Source of the DNA: Cohnella sp. OV330
GTDB lineage: Bacteria; Bacillota; Bacilli; Paenibacillales; Paenibacillaceae
Direction of reading: 5' to 3'
Assembly: GCF_900112065.1 (NCBI RefSeq)
Contig: NZ_FOKE01000001.1
Span: 262,453-326,452 of the forward strand
DNA: 64,000 bases
Shown here in pieces: positions 15,917 through 23,888 of the stretch. Each line of letters starts with the position of its first letter. Position 1 is the first letter of the stretch. Position numbers and translations under genes: made by a program. A model generated the notes under the pieces. It was not told the origin of the DNA, searched no databases, and saw nothing but the letters and a program-made list of their open reading frames with translations.

Positions 15917-18523
15917 ATGAGCCGAATTTACAAAGGCATGAAAACCCGCGAGATTTCCTTCCCGCTGGGCGGCATCGGCACCGGCTCGATTGGCCTGGCC
16001 GGCAACGGACGGCTGATCGATTGGGAGATTTTTAATCGCCCGAACAAGCGAAGCATGAACGGCTACAGCCATTTCTGCATCAAGGCGGAGCAGGAAGGCC
16101 GCGTGCTGGATGCCCGCGCGCTGAACGGCGATCTTCAGGCGCCTTACGTGGGACAGCCCCGGCGGGGAGCCCCCTTGCACAGCGGTTACGGCTTCGGTCC
16201 CGATACGGAGACGATGGCCGGGCTGCCCCATTTTCGCGATACCGAATTCGAAGGGCAGTTTCCGTTCGCCTCCCTCTCCTTCCGCGAGCCTTCCTTTCCC
16301 GGTAGCGTGAAGCTGCTCGCCTTCAACCCGTTGATCCCGCTGAACGACCTGGATTCTAGCATTCCTGCCGCCTTTTTCGAGGTGGAGATCGACAATACGA
16401 CTCCGCGACCGGTCACGTATACGGTCTGTCTGAGCGCCGCCAACCCGCAGGCGGCCGGGCAAGCCGACAACGCCTACGCCGAGCGCACGCTGGACGACGG
16501 GCGGCCGCTCAGGCTGCTCAAGCTGTCCTCGCGGCGGCGCGCGTCGGACGATCCCGCCTTCGGCGACATCGCGATCGCGACGGACGCGGCGGATACGTGC
16601 TATCAACAATACTGGTACCGGGGAGAATGGCTGGATCACCTCGAGACGTTCTGGCGGGACTTCACGTCGCCCGGCGGGCTCGTCAATCGCGTTTATCCCG
16701 AGGATCCGCCGCCCGGAACGACGCGTCCGGACATGGCCTCCCTGGCCGCGCGCGTCACCGTGCAGCCGGGCGGCAAGGCTCGCGTCCGGTTCGTCATCGG
16801 CTGGCATTTCCCGAACGTGCACAACTTCTGGAACAAGGAGCCGGAGGGCACGACGGTCTGGAAGAACTACTGCGACTCGTTGTTCGCGGACTCCGCTACC
16901 TGCGCCTCGTACGCGCTGAATCACTGGGACCGGCTGCTGGCGGACACGGTGGCGTTCAAGGACGCCCTGTTCGGCTCGACGGTGCCCGAGATCGTCAAGG
17001 AAGCGGTATCCGCCAATCTCTCGGTGCTCAAGTCGGCGGCGACGCTGCGCCTGACGAATGGGGAATTCTACGGCTTCGAAGGCTGCATCGAGGACGAAGG
17101 CAGCTGCGAAGGCTCCTGCACGCACGTATGGAACTACGCTTACGCCCTCCCCTTTCTGTTCCCGCAGCTCGAGCGGAGCATGCGCGATCTCGACTTCAGG
17201 TACAACCATTGGGAGAGCGGCAAGATGTCGTTCCGTCTCATGCTGCCGCTCGGCCGGGAAGCGTCCTCCTTCCATGCCTGCGTGGACGGCCAGTTCGGCG
17301 GCGTGATCAAGGCGTACAGGGATTGGAAAATCTCAGGCGATACCGCTTGGCTGCGATCCAACTGGGAAGCGATCAAAAAATCGATCGCGTACGCCTGGGA
17401 CGAGGCGAACGAAGACCGCTGGGACCCGCAGCGAACCGGCGTCCTGACGGGACGGCAGCATCATACGCTCGATATGGAGCTGTACGGGCCGAGCGCTTGG
17501 CTGAACGGCTTCTATCTGGCCGCGCTCAAGGCTGGCGCGGAGATGGCCCGTTATCTCGGCGAACCGGAGACGGCCGAGCAGTATGAAGCGCTGTTCCGGG
17601 CGGGCAAAGCCTGGACGGACACCCATCTGTTCAACGGCGAGTACTACGTGCAGCGGGTCGATCTGGACGATCGGGGGACGCTCGAGCCTTATGGCGACGG
17701 GGCAGTCGACCGGTACTGGAATGCGGAGCGCGGCGAGATCAAGTACCAGATCGGCGACGGCTGCGCGATCGATCAGGTGCTCGCGCAGTGGCATGCCAAC
17801 CTGTGCGGGCTCGGCGAGATCTTCGACCCTGCGCAGACGGCGAGCGCCCTTCGCGCGCTCTATCGCCACAACTTCAAGCCCTCGCTCAGGGACGAAGCGA
17901 ATACGTGGCGGCTGTTCGCCCTGAACGACGAAGCGGGGCTTCTGATCTGCACGTGGCCGGATGGAGCGCGCAAGCCTTACATTCCCGTGCCTTACGCCTC
18001 GGAAACGATGACGGGCATGGAGTACCAGGTCGCGGCTCATATGATTCAGACGGGTATGGCGGACGAAGGCCTGGCGATCGTGCAGGCCATTCGAGACCGG
18101 TACGACGGCGAGAAGCGCAATCCGTGGAGCGAGATCGAATGCGGCAGCAACTACGCTCGTTCGATGGCCAGCTACTCGCTGCTGAACGCCTTCGGCGGCT
18201 TCGAATTCGACCTCGTGCAAGGGCTGATCGGCTTCCATCCCGTCCGAAGCGAGGATGGCCGGTTTCGCACGTTCTGGTCGCTTGGCAGTGGTTGGGGGAC
18301 GTTCGAGCTGACCGAGAACCATGCCGAGCTTAAGCTCCTGGGCGGACAGCTGGCGCTTCGTACGCTAAGGCTGCCGCAGCATGCGCTGCGCAAGATCGGC
18401 GCCGTCCGGCTCGGCGAACGAGCGACGGACTGCGCCGTCGGCGAAGACGCGATCCGATTCGCGGCGCCTTGCACGGTCAAGCCCGGTCTGCCGCTGCGGA
18501 TCGAACTGAACGCTGCGCGATAA
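15917..18523 (+). CDS. GH116 family beta-glycosidase
   Basis: The 868-residue protein has the GH116 N-terminal beta domain (FPLGGIGTGSIGLAGNGRL near the start) and a C-terminal (alpha/alpha)6 domain. By alignment with GBA2-type enzymes the nucleophile should be the first Glu of DEGSCEGSCTHVW and the acid/base the Asp of TLDMELYGPSAW; both are present. No signal peptide is seen, so it works in the cytoplasm, on beta-glucosides or beta-xylosides. I chose ATG 15917 because GCGAGGG precedes it; an in-frame ATG at 15881 has no ribosome site. An AraC regulator is divergent. Confidence 0.9.
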   Translation: MSRIYKGMKTREISFPLGGIGTGSIGLAGNGRLIDWEIFNRPNKRSMNGYSHFCIKAEQEGRVLDARALNGDLQAPYVGQPRRGAPLHSGYGFGPDTETMAGLPHFRDTEFEGQFPFASLSFREPSFPGSVKLLAFNPLIPLNDLDSSIPAAFFEVEIDNTTPRPVTYTVCLSAANPQAAGQADNAYAERTLDDGRPLRLLKLSSRRRASDDPAFGDIAIATDAADTCYQQYWYRGEWLDHLETFWRDFTSPGGLVNRVYPEDPPPGTTRPDMASLAARVTVQPGGKARVRFVIGWHFPNVHNFWNKEPEGTTVWKNYCDSLFADSATCASYALNHWDRLLADTVAFKDALFGSTVPEIVKEAVSANLSVLKSAATLRLTNGEFYGFEGCIEDEGSCEGSCTHVWNYAYALPFLFPQLERSMRDLDFRYNHWESGKMSFRLMLPLGREASSFHACVDGQFGGVIKAYRDWKISGDTAWLRSNWEAIKKSIAYAWDEANEDRWDPQRTGVLTGRQHHTLDMELYGPSAWLNGFYLAALKAGAEMARYLGEPETAEQYEALFRAGKAWTDTHLFNGEYYVQRVDLDDRGTLEPYGDGAVDRYWNAERGEIKYQIGDGCAIDQVLAQWHANLCGLGEIFDPAQTASALRALYRHNFKPSLRDEANTWRLFALNDEAGLLICTWPDGARKPYIPVPYASETMTGMEYQVAAHMIQTGMADEGLAIVQAIRDRYDGEKRNPWSEIECGSNYARSMASYSLLNAFGGFEFDLVQGLIGFHPVRSEDGRFRTFWSLGSGWGTFELTENHAELKLLGGQLALRTLRLPQHALRKIGAVRLGERATDCAVGEDAIRFAAPCTVKPGLPLRIELNAAR

Positions 18524-18539
18524 ATAAAAAGCGCAAATA

Positions 18540-18569
18540 AGCCTCTGTTCTCCTCCGAGAATAGAGGCT
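18540..18569. terminator. Hairpin between convergent GH116 and ABC genes
   Basis: Arms AGCCTCTGTTCTC and GAGAATAGAGGCT close over CTCC. T-rich sequence follows more clearly on the minus strand, so it mainly ends the peptide-export operon. Confidence 0.65.
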
Positions 18570-18589
18570 ATAAACGCCGATCCTCTCGT

Positions 18590-21500
18590 TCAGCTTAGCT
18601 GTTGACTGACGAGGTAATAATAAAGCCCTTTCGCCCCGATCAATTCGGCATGCGTCCCGGACTCCACGATCGCGCCTTGGTCAAGGACGAGGATCAGATC
18701 CGCCTTCTGCACGGTGCTCAGCCTGTGCGCGATGATCAGTGCCGTGCGCCCTTTCATCATCGCGTCCATATTTTGCTGAATGATCCGCTCCGACTCCGAG
18801 TCCAGCGCGCTCGTGGCCTCGTCGAAGATGAGAATGCCCGGTTCGCCGAGCAGGGCCCTCGCGATCGCGATCCGCTGCAGCTGTCCCCCGGACAAGCTGA
18901 GTCCGCCCTCGCCGATCAGCGTCTTGAATCCGAGCGGCAGCGCATTGACAAAGTCGTAAGCGCCAGCCAGCTTGGCCGCGGCTTCGACCTCCTCCAGCGT
19001 CGCGGACGGGAAGCGGATCGCGATATTGTCCTGGATCGTGGCGCGGAAAACGCGATTCTCCTGCTGCACGATGCCGATCTTCCGGCGCAAGGAAGCGGCG
19101 TGAATCTGCCGGATGTCGTGCCCGTCCAGGCGGATCGTCCCGCTGGTCGGCGCGAACAGCTTCGTCAGCAGATTCGCGAACGTCGACTTGCCCGACCCGC
19201 TCCGTCCCACGAGCGCGACGGTCTGTCCAGGCTCGATGCGGATGCTGATCTGCCGCAAAATGCTCGGACCGTCCTTTTCGTAACGGAACGAAACGTTGTC
19301 GAATTGAATATGCCCTTTGAGCGCAGCCAGCCTTCGCTTGTCCTGCGCGTCGGTCTCTTCCGGATGCGCCTGGAACACGTCGTCGATCCGCTCCATCGAT
19401 ACGCGCACCTCCATGAGCTCGTTCAGCATATCCAGCATGCGGGAGATCGATTGCGTGACCGTCAGGTATACCGACAAGAAGGCGACGAACTGTCCGACCG
19501 TGAGCTGGCCCTTCATGACGAACACGGCGCCGCTATACAGCACCAGCGCGTTGCCGATCGTCTGAATGCCGTCCGCGGCGGTCTCCGAGGCGACGAGCAG
19601 CCGGATGGCCTTGATGCGCTGCTTTAAAGCGAGCTGAAGTTTATCCATCAGCTTCCAACGGATGACCGGCTCGGCGGCGAGCGCCTTGACGGTCGAGATC
19701 AGCTTGATCGCTTCCACCATCGTCGTCTGGGACTCCGCCTCCGCCTCGAACTGCCTGCGGCTGTTTTTGCGCATAAGCGGCGAAAAGAGCAGCACCAGCG
19801 CGACATAACAAGGAATAACGGCAAACGCGATCAGCGATAGCTTCGCGTGATAAACAAACATTAACGCGCCGTAGATGACGACCGTCAGAACGTCGAGCAG
19901 CAGTTGCACCGCGCCGGTGGTCAGCATTCGGCGTATTTTCTGATTCTCGCCCACGCGGCTGGTCAGGTCGCCGATCGTGCGCGCCAGGAAAAACGACAAG
20001 GGCAGGCTGAGCAGGTGCTTGTAGAAGTCGCCAAGCATCGCGATATCGATGCGCAGCGCGATTCGAGCCGCGATAAAATGCCGTAGCGAGTTGACTGCGA
20101 TATAACAGACCGACAGTCCGAGCATCCCGGCGAGCAGCAGTTGGAGCAGGTTTTCCTGCTTGTCGACGAGCACGCGGTCGATGACGATCTGCGTGACGAT
20201 CGGGAGCGCCAGCGCGGCCAATTGCACGAGCAGGGAAGCGCCCAAGAGGGAGAACAGCGATTTTTTGTTCGGCAGCATGTAGGCGATGAATCTCGCTATC
20301 GGACTGCGAACCCGTTCATGGGAAGCTAGCCGCTCCGTCGGCGTCAGCGTCAGGATCGCCCCGCTCCAGCCCGCCTGAAAATCCGCGCGGCTCATTTTTT
20401 CCAAGCCATAGGCCGGATCGCCGACGATCACATGGCTCTTGGTCACGTCGTACACGACGATAAAGTGCTCGCCCCTCCAATGCGCGATCGCGGGCAGCTT
20501 CATATCGCCCAGCGCTTCAAGCGTCGTCGTGAAGCCTTGAGCGGCCAAACCGAGCGATTCCGCCGTCTCGGTCAAACCGAAGAGCGAGCTGCCGGAGCGA
20601 GACATCTCCGTCTGCTCCCGGATCCGGTTCAGCTGAATGCGCGAGCCGTAGTAGGCCATCGCCATGGCCAAGCATGTCGGACCGCAGTCCATCTCGTCGC
20701 GCTGCAGGAGGATCGGATATTTGCGCAGCTTGAACCGCCGCCGTTTGGTTGACGCCTTTTCGGCCGTCTGCCAGACTACGCTGCCGGGTGGCGCTTCCCC
20801 GTCCGACGTATCGTCCTGCTCGTACTTGGCCCCGCTGGACGAATAATTCGCCGAGATGCGCTCGATCGCCGTGCGTAATGCGGGATGCGCCACGATCATG
20901 ACGTCGAAGTCTTCCTTGCCGAGTCTGAACAGCTGCGCCGCTTCGCTGGCGACGACCGTCGCCTGGCGCCGCGCCCCTGTCAGCAATGCCAGCTCCCCGA
21001 AAAAATCGCCTGGAATCAGACGGTTGATCACGGTCCCGTCCGCTTCCTTGATCACCTCGCATCGCCCGGCGTGCAAGATGTAAAAAGCGTCGCCCTCTTC
21101 TCCCTCGCGAACGATCGCCTGTCCTCGATCCGCATGGATCACGGTCATTCGATCGAGAAAGGTACGTACCGCATCATGATCATGGGCGGCAAGCAGCGTC
21201 GTCCGCTTCAGAAACATCGCGATGGCGCGAGACGACATATACGTCGTCAGCAGCCGTTCGAGGCCGGGATTGCGTGCCAGAATCTCTCGGAGCCGGCCGG
21301 CCGGAACCGCCAGCAGAAGCACGCTCTCCGCGGCGCCGTACGCGATCGGACTGTCCGCCTGCGCCTCGCCCCCATCCCATCCGAAGCTATCCCCTTCCCT
21401 CAACAAGCCGAGGCTGGTTTCTTTCCCGTCCGCCTGCTCCTCGATCATCCGCACTTCTCCCGATATCACGCAGAAAAGAGAGGCCGAAACGCCTCCCTTT

Positions 21501-21634
21501 TCGATAATCGATTGTCCGATCGAGAAATGCACGATCTCGGCATGACGGGACAGCTCGCGCTTCTCGTCCGGACGAAGGATGCTGAACAAAGGCGTTTTTT
21601 CCATATAGGCGAGCTGCTTATTCTCGTTCGTCAT
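18590..21634 (-). CDS. C39-peptidase ABC exporter with two cNMP-binding domains
   Basis: The start is best at ATG 21634 (MTNENK), after GGAG; upstream codons overlap the preceding gene. The 1,014-residue protein holds, in order, two cyclic-nucleotide-binding-like domains (about 10-125 and 150-265), a C39 peptidase (300-430) with Cys in DCGPTC, His in HFIVVYDV and Asp in VGDPA, an ABC membrane domain (460-740) and an ATPase (770-1014) with Walker A GRSGSGKST and signature LSGGQLQRIAIARALL. It should cut double-glycine leaders and export the peptide. The second cNMP domain keeps the phosphate-binding cassette FGELALLTGARRQAT; the first (FGWDGGEAQAD) lacks the arginine and looks degenerate. It overlaps the PpiC-like gene by 17 bp. 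Confidence 0.92.
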   Translation of the reverse strand: MTNENKQLAYMEKTPLFSILRPDEKRELSRHAEIVHFSIGQSIIEKGGVSASLFCVISGEVRMIEEQADGKETSLGLLREGDSFGWDGGEAQADSPIAYGAAESVLLLAVPAGRLREILARNPGLERLLTTYMSSRAIAMFLKRTTLLAAHDHDAVRTFLDRMTVIHADRGQAIVREGEEGDAFYILHAGRCEVIKEADGTVINRLIPGDFFGELALLTGARRQATVVASEAAQLFRLGKEDFDVMIVAHPALRTAIERISANYSSSGAKYEQDDTSDGEAPPGSVVWQTAEKASTKRRRFKLRKYPILLQRDEMDCGPTCLAMAMAYYGSRIQLNRIREQTEMSRSGSSLFGLTETAESLGLAAQGFTTTLEALGDMKLPAIAHWRGEHFIVVYDVTKSHVIVGDPAYGLEKMSRADFQAGWSGAILTLTPTERLASHERVRSPIARFIAYMLPNKKSLFSLLGASLLVQLAALALPIVTQIVIDRVLVDKQENLLQLLLAGMLGLSVCYIAVNSLRHFIAARIALRIDIAMLGDFYKHLLSLPLSFFLARTIGDLTSRVGENQKIRRMLTTGAVQLLLDVLTVVIYGALMFVYHAKLSLIAFAVIPCYVALVLLFSPLMRKNSRRQFEAEAESQTTMVEAIKLISTVKALAAEPVIRWKLMDKLQLALKQRIKAIRLLVASETAADGIQTIGNALVLYSGAVFVMKGQLTVGQFVAFLSVYLTVTQSISRMLDMLNELMEVRVSMERIDDVFQAHPEETDAQDKRRLAALKGHIQFDNVSFRYEKDGPSILRQISIRIEPGQTVALVGRSGSGKSTFANLLTKLFAPTSGTIRLDGHDIRQIHAASLRRKIGIVQQENRVFRATIQDNIAIRFPSATLEEVEAAAKLAGAYDFVNALPLGFKTLIGEGGLSLSGGQLQRIAIARALLGEPGILIFDEATSALDSESERIIQQNMDAMMKGRTALIIAHRLSTVQKADLILVLDQGAIVESGTHAELIGAKGLYYYLVSQQLS

Positions 21635-22424
21635 GTCCCGTATCTCCATTGACTCGATCTTGTCCCCACAACGCGATATGTACGCCGGCTTGCCGGCGCC
21701 TGTCGGCCAGCCATTCGTCGAACAGCAGCCCTTCGATTCGCGCTCTCGTGTCGGCATTCAGCTCCGCCGGATAAGCTTCTTCAATTTTGATCACGTAAAA
21801 TCGTTTGTCGATCGCGATCGGCCCGACCACCGCGCCGGCATGCGGACCGAACGCCAGCTCGGCAATCGCGCGGGGCAACTGCGCGCGCTCCCGGCGGCCG
21901 ACGTATCCGCCGGCAAGGCGGGTGGCCGCGTCCGTCGAATACGCGCGCGCCAGCTCGTAGAAGGGCGTCCCCTCCTGCGCTTTGAACGCCAGCTCGCGCG
22001 CGATCCCCCGATCCTCCACGACGATCTGCGAGATCGCGGCCGCGTCGAACGCCGAACGCCGCTCCGCGAAGTACCGCTCCACCTGACCGGCGGCCACGTG
22101 CGCGCTGACGAGATTTTTAGCGATCTTCATTCGGGCATATTCAGACAAGTCGGACGCGGACAGCGAGCGATCCGCCAGCCACTCCCGAACTTCCGAGGCT
22201 TGATACAGCCCGTGCTCGGATCTCCATTCGTTGACGGCCTCCTGAAGTTCCTCGTGTCCCGCCGCGAGTCCGTGCTCGCGCGCATAGGCGTCGATCAGCA
22301 CGTTCGATGCGTAATCCTCGAGCGCCCCGAAGCCGCCATTCATATGAGCGAAGCGAAGCACCCCGGCGAGCGAGAAGCTGGATCCTTCTATTTGAAGGGC
22401 AACGACCTGATCGAGCTTCGTCAT
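21618..22424 (-). CDS. Parvulin (PpiC/SurA)-like protein of peptide-export operon
   Basis: The 268-residue product has an N-terminal helical SurA-like part (about 1-115) and a parvulin-like domain (about 120-225; ISQIVVEDRGIARELAFKAQEGTPFYELARAYS, then GGYVGRRERAQLPRAIAELAFG and VVGPIAIDKRFYVIKIEEAYP). No signal peptide or lipobox is visible, so it appears cytoplasmic, unlike PrsA. The start ATG 22424 has AGGGGG. It sits 69 bp after the precursor-peptide gene and overlaps the exporter start. Likely roles are chaperoning the precursor or isomerising prolines in the leader (LDNLPKK). Catalytic activity is unproven. Confidence 0.85.
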   Translation of the reverse strand: MTKLDQVVALQIEGSSFSLAGVLRFAHMNGGFGALEDYASNVLIDAYAREHGLAAGHEELQEAVNEWRSEHGLYQASEVREWLADRSLSASDLSEYARMKIAKNLVSAHVAAGQVERYFAERRSAFDAAAISQIVVEDRGIARELAFKAQEGTPFYELARAYSTDAATRLAGGYVGRRERAQLPRAIAELAFGPHAGAVVGPIAIDKRFYVIKIEEAYPAELNADTRARIEGLLFDEWLADRRRQAGVHIALWGQDRVNGDTGHDERE

Positions 22425-22459
22425 GGCAATTCCCCCTGGATCTGTTCAAATGGTTCAAA

Positions 22460-22485
22460 TAAAAGCGCGGGATCATCTCCCGCGC
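22460..22485 (-). terminator. Internal terminator after the precursor peptide gene
   Basis: On the minus strand, arms GCGCGGGA and TCCCGCGC are followed by TTTTATTT, between the peptide gene and the PpiC-like gene. Partial read-through would make far more precursor than exporter, a known arrangement in bacteriocin operons. Confidence 0.8.
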
Positions 22486-22493
22486 CGTCCTGC

Positions 22494-22640
22494 TTAGTAA
22501 CTATAACGTTTGCCGCCGTTTACGTTTTTGGCTTCTTCCTCTGTCAGCTTCTTAGGCAGATTGTCGAGCTTTACTTCGGTCTCCTTGTTCGACTCTACCG
22601 TATCCTTGTTCGCTTCCGCTTTCTTTTGCTCCTCCGACAT
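22494..22640 (-). CDS. Double-glycine precursor peptide (predicted core KRYSY)
   Basis: A 48-residue frame starts at ATG 22640 after a perfect AAGGAGGTGA; an in-frame upstream extension lacks such a site. The leader is charged and helical (MSEEQKKAEANKDTVESNKE...), with a typical C39 recognition end LTEEEAKNVNGG. Cleavage after Gly-Gly would release only five residues, KRYSY, with no cysteine, serine cluster or modification enzyme nearby. The maturation protease/exporter is encoded in the same operon. The product is far too short for a pore-forming bacteriocin, so a secreted signal is more likely; this is an inference. It could also be a precursor whose C-terminal tag is removed from some other cargo. 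Confidence 0.85.
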   Translation of the reverse strand: MSEEQKKAEANKDTVESNKETEVKLDNLPKKLTEEEAKNVNGGKRYSY

Positions 22641-22670
22641 GAGTTCACCTCCTTCAGCTTTGCTCATTTC

Positions 22671-22754
22671 AAGCGTACGGCAACCGGATAAAAGAATAAT
22701 GAAAGAGAGCGCCGGAAAATGAAAAAAACCGCGATGCATCAAGGCTTTGCGGTT
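22671..22754 (-). promoter_or_regulatory. Two-part conserved leader, copy 1 (peptide gene)
   Basis: Read on the minus strand, a hairpin with AACCGC/GCGGTT arms and a T-run (22754-22722) is followed by a 37-nt block (22707-22671) ending 30 nt before the peptide ATG. The block matches 32 of 37 positions of the one before the giant SLH gene, including a 20-nt identity (plus-strand ATAAAAGAATAATGAAAGAG). The hairpin interior shares GCATCA-GGCTT with it. I do not recognise a named riboswitch class. Confidence 0.65.
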
Positions 22755-22850
22755 CGAACATTATTTTCTGCTTTTGTCTATGACAGCAATCCATGAGAAA
22801 TGCCAACCTGTCGTTCCGTGGTAAAATGGAAGCAAAAAGGAGGAATAATC

Positions 22851-23780
22851 ATGAATGACGTTACCGCCGGCGCATCCGCTCCCCGCATCGTCCCGCATCT
22901 GTGGTTCGACCGAGAAGCCAAGGAAGCCGCTGCGTTCTACAGCACCGTATTCCCCGACTCCTCCGTTACAAGCACGGCGACGCTGCGAGACACGCCTTCG
23001 GGCGACTCGGACATCGTGTCGTTTACCCTCTGGGGCATGCCTTTCATGGCGATCTCCGCGGGTCCGCTCTTCAAGTTCAATCCGTCCGTCTCGTTTATCG
23101 TGAACTTCGATCCGTCCCGGGAGAGCCGAGCGCGCGAGCTGCTCGACGAGACATGGGACAAGCTCGCCGAGCACGGCACGGCGCTCATGCCGCTTGGCGA
23201 GTATCCGTTCAGCGCGCGATTCGGCTGGATCCGGGACAAGTACGGCGTGACTTGGCAACTGATGCTGACCAATCCGGAAGGAGAGCCTCGTCCGACGATT
23301 ATCCCGTCCCTGATGTTCACCGGGGACAACGCAGGCAGAGCGGAGGAAGCGCGCGAGCTGTACCTGTCCGTATTCGAGCATTCGCGTCCGGGCCAGCTGC
23401 GCCGCTACGGCCCCGGCATGGCGCCGGATCGGGAAGGCACGGTCATGTTCAGCGACTTCATGATCGAAAACACCTGGCTGACCGCGATGGACAGCGCGCA
23501 CAATCACGGCTTCACCTTCAACGAGGCGATCTCCCTGCTCGTCCGCTGCGATACGCAAGCGCAGATCGACGCCTACTGGAGCGCGCTGTCCGCCGATCCC
23601 CAGGCCGAGCAGTGCGGCTGGCTGAAGGACAAGTTCGGCCTGTCGTGGCAGATCGCGCCCGCCGCGATGGAAGACATGATGGCGAACGGTACGCCGGAGC
23701 AGATCGAGCGCGTGACGAAGGCCTTCATGCCGATGAAGAAGCTCGACATCGCGCAGCTGGAGCAGGCTTACCGCGGCTGA
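22851..23780 (+). CDS. Two-domain VOC (PhnB-like) protein
   Basis: ATG 22851 follows AAGGAGGA. The 309-residue protein contains two VOC/PhnB-type modules (about 10-145 and 150-300). Each starts with a strand leading into a helix (HLWFDREAKEAAAFYSTVFPDS; SLMFTGDNAGRAEEARELYLSVF) and ends with a KYGVTWQL / KFGLSWQIAP strand. The family (3-demethylubiquinone 3-methyltransferase-like in old annotation) is related to glyoxalase and resistance proteins, but no substrate is known. It is divergent from the peptide operon and followed by a terminator, so it is probably a single-gene unit. Confidence 0.85.
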   Translation: MNDVTAGASAPRIVPHLWFDREAKEAAAFYSTVFPDSSVTSTATLRDTPSGDSDIVSFTLWGMPFMAISAGPLFKFNPSVSFIVNFDPSRESRARELLDETWDKLAEHGTALMPLGEYPFSARFGWIRDKYGVTWQLMLTNPEGEPRPTIIPSLMFTGDNAGRAEEARELYLSVFEHSRPGQLRRYGPGMAPDREGTVMFSDFMIENTWLTAMDSAHNHGFTFNEAISLLVRCDTQAQIDAYWSALSADPQAEQCGWLKDKFGLSWQIAPAAMEDMMANGTPEQIERVTKAFMPMKKLDIAQLEQAYRG

Positions 23781-23824
23781 GGCAATACGGTTGCGAGACG
23801 ATGCCTGTATACGTGCACAATAGC

Positions 23825-23861
23825 AAGAACCGCCAAGCGACGAGGCTTCGCGGTTCTTTTT
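23825..23861. terminator. Terminator between convergent VOC and GH4 genes
   Basis: Arms GAACCGC and GCGGTTC, extended inside by AAGC/GCTT pairing, are followed by TTTTTATT on the plus strand. It probably serves both converging genes. Confidence 0.82.
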
Positions 23862-23888
23862 ATTCGGGTAGGCGACATTACGACGCTC

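Noticed and set aside
22641..22742. Upstream extension of the peptide gene to an 82-residue protein with a hydrophobic start
   Set aside because: The frame is open, but the perfect ribosome site is at ATG 22640 and the upstream part is the conserved leader element, which also occurs before an unrelated gene.
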